A stretch of DNA of 20,962 nucleotides, taken from contig BFEA01000003.1 in assembly GCA_003427395.1 (NCBI GenBank), positions 7,845,428 through 7,866,389 of the forward strand, given 5' to 3'. The notes under the pieces were generated by a model. The model had not been told where the DNA came from. It searched no databases and saw only the letters and a program-made list of their open reading frames with translations. Positions within the stretch are counted from its first letter, which is position 1, and each line of letters starts with the position of its first letter. Below are positions 16,786 through 20,962 of the stretch, in pieces. Position numbers and translations under genes: made by a program. This DNA is from Chara braunii (lineage: Eukaryota > Streptophyta > Charophyceae > Charales > Characeae).

Positions 16786-17892
16786 GGTCGGCATGAAGCA
16801 CAACTGCATTGACTATATCCAGGGCTGTCAAGTGTGTCAACGGAACAAAAGTTCCATGCAGTCCCCACTTGGCCTGTTGAGACAGCTACCTGTCCCGTCT
16901 GGTCCCGGTCAATCTGTGCCGATCGACTTTATGGACACGAAAGTCGAAAGCAGAAACGGGAAGAGTCAAGTGATGGTAGTTGTAGATAGATTTAGTAAAT
17001 TTGCAGTTTCTATTCCACTCCCCGCTGAGGCAAAGACAAATTTAGTGATTAGAGAATTCTTCAATCACTGGGTTTAGGATTACGGACACCCATTAACGAT
17101 TGTTAGTGATAGGGATAGCAGATTCACGGGCAAGCACTAGCAACAGTTGATGAAAGTAAATGGATCAAAGCTGACGATGTCTTCGGGTAGACACCCGGAG
17201 ACCAATGTGGCCAGACGGAGCAGATGAACAAACTGCTCCTGCAAGTGCTACGCATGTACATTAGGCCCAACCAGATCGATTGGAAGGAACATTTTCCCAA
17301 AGTAAAGTCTGTGTACAACAACTTGGTGCACTTGTCTACCGCACACACCCCTAACGAACTGCACAGAGGTTGGCAACCCCGACGTCCGATTGACTGCTTG
17401 AATCCAGATCAGATTCAAGGACTACCGCCCGGTACAAGGGAGTTCGCCATTCAATACGAGAAGGATCTAGAGTAGGTCAAAAGGAATATCCTTTAAGGCC
17501 CAGCACTAGATGGTAGAACAAGCTAACAAACATCGAGGACCATCGCCGTTTGCAGTAGGTGACTTGGTATGGGTTAAGTCTAAGGAGTTCGTTCCTGAAG
17601 AAGGGATCTCGCAGAAACTGTTACCTGCATATAGGGGACCATTGCAAGTCTTAGATGTCAAAGGAGAGGCAGATGGTTCGTCCTACACGATTGAGATTCC
17701 GCCCCACCTCCACATGTACACGCATCTAAGTTGCTTTCCTGTATTACGAACAACCAGTTTCCCTCCCGACGTTCCATGATTCCACCAGATATGGACGGAG
17801 GTTATGATGTAGACCGAATAGTGGCCGAAGATACTTTCCGCACAGGTCGCAGAGGAAGGCCACGGCGACAATATACGGTCAGATTTGCCTAG
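16785..17892 (+). pseudogene. Copy D integrase and partial chromodomain (broken)
   Basis: From 16793: MKHNCIDYIQGCQVCQRNK (CxxC half of the zinc-binding domain), PLGLLRQLPVPSGPGQS, then IDFMDTK with the first catalytic Asp at 16925-16927. After a TAG (17075-17077) follow DYGHPLTIVSDRDSRFTGKH with the second Asp at 17108-17110, another TAG at 17138-17140, then HPETN. Two extra bases at 17207-17208 shift frame to GQTEQMN, with the catalytic Glu at 17218-17220. 17510-17779 has FAVGDLVWVKSKEF and LLPAYRGPLQVLDV (GPY/F module), and 17800-17889 IVAEDTFRTGRRGRPRRQ and VRFA. A TAG then ends it in mid-chromodomain: the EDRWFTREEL half seen in B and C is absent. Similarity to copy B is high throughout. 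Confidence 0.88.
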
Positions 17893-18430
17893 AAGCGTCG
17901 TAGGTCAGTAGGTGTCGGTACCAAAGCGTCGTAGGTCGGTAGAAGTCTGTCCAGTACCCGACAAGAAAAGTCCAGAAGCGTCCAGTCCAGTCCGACAGTC
18001 CCAAGTCCAATTTTGCAGCATGTCCCAGGAAAGTCCGGAAGTTACGGGACCGACAAAATGTTTGCATCAGACAGGCCGCGGCTGACCGGTACCGGTCTGA
18101 AGAAGGCCAGCCAAGCCAAGCCCAACGAAGCCAAGTCCTATATTTAGCTGCTACAGTGCAACGGCTCATCTGCAAGGAACCTGACTGGTCATAGCTTGCT
18201 GGAGTGTATCTCATTGCATGCATAGATGTCGTCATACAGATAGAGAAACTTCACACGAAGCCAAATCGCGATGAGATGAGAACCGGATAGCGCAGCTCAT
18301 ATTATCACAACAACATCATACAAGAGTATCTCGAATCCAAAAGTTCAGCGCCAACAGAGTACAAGTATCTTTCATTCCATTCTCAATATAGGGCCTGGCT
18401 CAGCCAGCATCTGCCCTCAGATCACAGGTA
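17893..18430 (+). mobile_element. 3' LTR region of Ty3 copy D
   Basis: It directly follows the truncated chromodomain. It shares with copy B's LTR (read minus) the block AGGCCGCGG, a GGTACCGG palindrome (12-bp ACCGGTACCGGT at 18085-18096) and AGCCAAGCC-type sequence. A 19-bp repeat AAGCGTCGTAGGTCRGTAG occurs at 17893 and 17924. TATATTTA at about 18139 is a possible LTR TATA box. The right end is uncertain. TGGTGCCAAC at 18431-18440 starts with the TGG typical of primer-binding sites, which would place an LTR end at about 18426, but I cannot match it to a tRNA. Confidence 0.6.
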
Positions 18431-18449
18431 TGGTGCCAACAGGTAAGTA

Positions 18450-19318
18450 TCCACCATATCCAACTCCATAAACTGTCTTCTCTCTCTCTCCCTCACGAGA
18501 TCCCTGTCTTGGTTCCCTTGTCTCACTCTGCATGCTCACTCCCTACTTATGAGGATCTACTCTGAATGCTACTCACTGATGTCTACGACTAACCCCTCTA
18601 CTTCTACTAATAATGCTGGTGCAGCTATGGCTGCTTCTGCCAGTCAGCGCCCAGCCTCTTCTTCCTCTGCTTGCGCAGCTTCCAGCCAGCGCGTTCTCCC
18701 TGCATGCCAGCGCACAAGTGCTTCAGCACTTCCACGCCTTAATGTCAGTGGAGATCTGTCGTGTGGGGAGGCTGGCCTGGTCTCTTATAGTGCTGGCCTC
18801 CCTTCGCGAGGTTTGAATCAGTCCTCCTTGGGTCTTTCCCCAGTCCCAGACCACTGCAGAATGTGTCCCAATATCCTTCCCTCAGGGTCTGCTGCTGCTG
18901 CGGCCTTTAAGCCTGAATTTTGGACTTTTGGCCTGAATCTGGACTGTCTATTGGACTTTGACTTGGACTGGGACTCTACCCCATTGACTACCATTCGAAC
19001 AGACACAACTTCTGCACGAACAGACACATCTACTGCACGAACAGATATGACTTGCACAGCCCCCTGGACGAACATACGTGACTCTCACAATTGAATGTTG
19101 CAACTGTTCGTTCTGGGGCACGACTATGACCTTTGACACAACTCCTCACTTCAGTTAGGATGTGACTTTTGACCCNGAGAACATGTCTTTTGATCTGCTT
19201 TTCACGAATTGAGTTCTGGCCGAGTGGGCCCCATTATGCTGCGTTTGTCATTCAGGGTCTAAACGGGTAAAGGCCCTTTTACTCTCGCCGGCCTAGTTTC
19301 GAAGTCCTCTGAGAAAAC
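18450..19318 (-). mobile_element. 3' flank/LTR of Ty3 copy C
   Basis: It lies downstream (minus sense) of the copy C chromodomain stop. 19260-19340 matches the equivalent position of copy B (4555-4645), including GTCCTCTGAGAAA. It has a 21-bp tandem triplet (18996-19058), a GATGTGACTTTTGACC unit like those arrayed in copy B, GGACTTTGACTTGGACT-type sequence also present in B, and a short CT run at about 18479-18490. One N is at 19176. The frame at 18549-19094 on the plus strand is Ser/Thr-rich low complexity and not a gene. Confidence 0.6.
18996..19058. repeat. 21-bp tandem triplet in copy C flank
   Basis: Three units of CGAACAGACACAWCTWCTGCA type begin at 18996, 19017 and 19038; the third is diverged (CGAACAGATATGACTTGCACA). 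The position corresponds to the 20-bp array of copy B's LTR but the unit differs. Confidence 0.85.
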
Positions 19319-19320
19319 CT

Positions 19321-19540
19321 TCATCTATCTATGATGCTTATTCCGCTTCTGGCTCTTTCATAAGCAGATACAATATGAGGTGCAGACTCAATCAATTCTT
19401 CTCTTGTGAACCAGCGATCTTCACCTGGGTCCTGATATGCAAATCTTACTTTATATTGTCGCTGGGGTCTGCCTCTACGTCCAGTTTGAAAAGTACTTTC
19501 AGCAATAATCTTGTCCACATCATATTTCGTGGCGGTGTCG
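19321..19540 (-). pseudogene. Copy C chromodomain remnant
   Basis: The minus strand reads KYDVDKIIAESTFQTGRRGR, then RQYKVRFAYQDP, EDRWFTREELIESAPHIVSA and ends IIDR before a stop at 19321. This is the complete chromodomain-like tail, closer to copy B (EDRWFTRDELVETAP) than to A. Nothing of the integrase or other pol precedes it: at about 19540 the sequence changes to repeat R copy 2. The frame runs on into R by chance (to 19647). Confidence 0.82.
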
Positions 19541-19542
19541 GC

Positions 19543-19830
19543 CCGAATACCCTTACAAGGGTATTTGGGCACATTTTTGCATCTCACAGATGGTGCATTT
19601 TTGACGATATTCGAGAGAGTGTCCCATTTCCGTGTGACCATAACCAACTCTCAGGGGCTGGGAATGGCAGGGGCTTTTGATCTGATTAGAGAGTGTGTGG
19701 GCATGCACTTCGAGGGCACGCATGGGTGTTGGGGGACATTGGATATGTTTATGAGAGCGGTGTCCGCACATGGTAGCATGAATTAGAAAGGGAGTGTGAG
19801 GAAACTGCTGTAGCACATGCGGTGCACGTT
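19543..19830. repeat. Repeat R, copy 2
   Basis: It matches 8025-8290. It opens with an inverted repeat at 19542-19569 with 13-base arms, spacer AC and one G-T mispair. Then follow GCATCTCACAGA, GACGATATTCGAGAGAGTG, GGGCTGGGAATGGC, TCTGATTAGAGAGTGTGTG and ATGCACTTCGAGGGCAC. Its start coincides with the truncation point of the copy C chromodomain, so R either inserted there or carries the fragment. No coding capacity is seen. Confidence 0.75.
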
Positions 19831-19988
19831 CGCGTTCGAGACCGGCAATTAATGATCAGGGCTAAGATTCAGTTGACGGATCCGTTGACTTACATACGAC
19901 GGGACTAGGATCAGTGAGGTGCAAAGTGCCTGACTTCCTAGGCCGACCATGATATTTGGTCAACGGTAGAAGTATGTGTGTGCACGCG

Positions 19989-19992
<4 letters not shown>

Positions 19993-20049
<57 letters not shown>
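19993..20049. repeat. (AG)n microsatellite
   Basis: About 28 uninterrupted AG units between a GTGTGTGCACGCGCAC stretch and unique sequence. Open frames through it are repeat artefacts. Confidence 0.95.
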
Positions 20050-20052
<3 letters not shown>

Positions 20053-20218
20053 CTGGCATCTTCCTCCAAATGTTGAAAAGATGCCATCGGCCTTTTTTGG
20101 GGCGGTGGTAATTTGCCAAATACCCCCATAAGTTGAGATGTGTTTCAAAATGTCCCTGAAAAATCTCGGTAGATTGGAATGGCCTTTTGGGATGACATCT
20201 TTGTGTTTGGCCACTACC

Positions 20219-20310
20219 GGGGCATTTTGCAAAGTTGGACGATGTCCGATAGGGGTACATTGCAAAGATGGGTCCAACCGATATCCGGGGTGTTTCGCAA
20301 AATGTTTTTG
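20219..20310. repeat. Degenerate 33-35 bp tandem repeat with TTGCAAA core
   Basis: Three units begin with GGGG at 20219, 20252 and 20287, each followed by a core of ATTTTGCAAAGTTGG, ACATTGCAAAGATGG or GTTTCGCAAAATG. A further related TTTCAAAATGTCCC is at about 20140. The units are too diverged for a young satellite. Confidence 0.6.
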
Positions 20311-20485
20311 TCATCGTCCTTCGCCACAGCGTGGCTGCGGCATGTCCACTTGTACTCTTAAAAACTACAACGGGCCCACCGTAACGGCAGGACACCGGCC
20401 CAACGAAAAGCGCCGAAGGGGCGGTCCGAGGGAGGGACTGGCGGTGACGGAGCGGCTGGGAAGGAGTGAAGCGAACCGACGAAAT

Positions 20486-20788
20486 GGCGCGAGGCGGGCC
20501 GATGGTCCACGTGGTGGAAAGGCGGTGACGGGCCGTGCGAACCGACGCGTCGCAGGGAAAAATCGGGGGGCAAGGCCTGGAAAAGTCGGGGTGGGACGGA
20601 AAGCATGGGTGTGGGGGTACGAGGGGGGAGGGCCGGCGCGAGGCGCGCCGACAATCTGTGGGGTGGGAAGGGGTGGCGGGCCGTGCGAACCGACGCGACG
20701 CAGGGAAAAGTCGGGGTGCGAGGCCTGGAAAAGTCGGGGTGGGGCGGAAAGCATGGGCGTGGGGTTACGAGGGGGGAGGGCAGTCTAT

Positions 20789-20789
<1 letters not shown>
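20486..20789. repeat. GC-rich 148-149 bp tandem duplication
   Basis: GGGCCGTGCGAACCGACGCG occurs at 20530 and 20678 (offset 148), and GGCGCGAGGCG at 20486 and 20635 (offset 149). Both copies continue through GGCCTGGAAAAGTCGGGGTG and GGAAAGCATGGG to ACGAGGGGGGAGGG. A third GCGAACCGACG at 20471 suggests older partial copies upstream. The open frames here on both strands (proline- or glycine/arginine-rich) come from the composition, not coding. Confidence 0.88.

Positions 20790-20842
<53 letters not shown>
20790..20842. repeat. (CA)n microsatellite
   Basis: About 26 CA units directly after the GC-rich duplication. Confidence 0.96.
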
Positions 20843-20844
<2 letters not shown>

Positions 20845-20922
20845 CACTGGCCTCACACTACTTCCATCGATAGGATGAGCGAATGAATTTTCCGCTATTA
20901 CATCGAAATATACAGTACTACA

Positions 20923-20925
<3 letters not shown>

Positions 20926-20962
<37 letters not shown>
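20926..20962. repeat. (TG)n microsatellite at window edge
   Basis: A TG run that continues to the last base, so its length is unknown. With the CA run at 20790-20842 it forms inverted dinucleotide blocks around 83 bp of unique sequence. Confidence 0.96.

Noticed and set aside
18549-19094. 181-codon plus-strand frame rich in Ser/Ala/Thr
   Set aside because: It lies antisense to the copy C LTR flank and is low complexity.
20358-20878. Long open frames on both strands through the GC-rich duplication and CA repeat
   Set aside because: They are translations of tandem and dinucleotide repeats; several frames on both strands are open at once, which is a composition effect.

Overview
The window looks like repeat-dominated nuclear DNA from a green-lineage (streptophyte) eukaryote. 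It holds long AG/CT, CA/TG and AAAT microsatellites, several decayed Ty3/gypsy (Metaviridae-type) retrotransposons, a plant-type initiator-Met primer-binding site, a U6 snRNA-like sequence and no bacterial-style operons. The style of the Ty3 proteins (coiled-coil acidic/basic Gag, integrase tail ending in an FTREEL-type chromodomain) and the abundance of AG repeats remind me of the charophyte alga Chara braunii. That attribution is inference from memory, not shown by the sequence. The window starts and ends inside microsatellites, and one AG tract is interrupted by a 40-base N gap.

Layout. 1-2690: AG repeat, non-coding DNA, a small tandem array with telobox-like AAACCCTAG (1551-1709), a very C-rich tract (1928-1976) and one possible minus-strand exon (2181-2353). 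2690-3915: 3' end of Ty3 copy A (minus). 3960-7900: Ty3 copy B (minus), the fullest copy, reading protease, RT, RNase H, integrase, chromodomain and LTR from high to low coordinates, with many frameshifts. 8025-8290: a repeat (R1) with a second copy at 19543-19830 (R2). 9120-9373: a tRNA-like A-box/B-box element followed in the same direction by a TATA-like box and a U6 snRNA-like sequence. 9400-12480: no recognisable gene, only the gapped AG tract. 12520-12830: LTR end plus primer-binding site of an otherwise missing element.

14469-18430: Ty3 copy D (plus), with two Gag regions, then about 330 bp of unrelated sequence where protease, RT and RNase H should be, then integrase and LTR. 18450-19530: Ty3 copy C 3' end (minus), tail-to-tail with D. 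19860-20962: AG repeat, a degenerate 33-35 bp tandem repeat, a GC-rich 148 bp tandem duplication, then CA and TG microsatellites.

How it works together: there is no pathway here. The coding content is four degraded copies of related chromodomain Ty3 elements; none can be autonomous as it stands. The most unusual locus is the tandem tRNA-like/U6-like unit near 9.1-9.4 kb. The R1/R2 repeat pair, each copy abutting a Ty3 fragment, is the best candidate for an undescribed repeat family. I did not find a convincing intact host protein gene.
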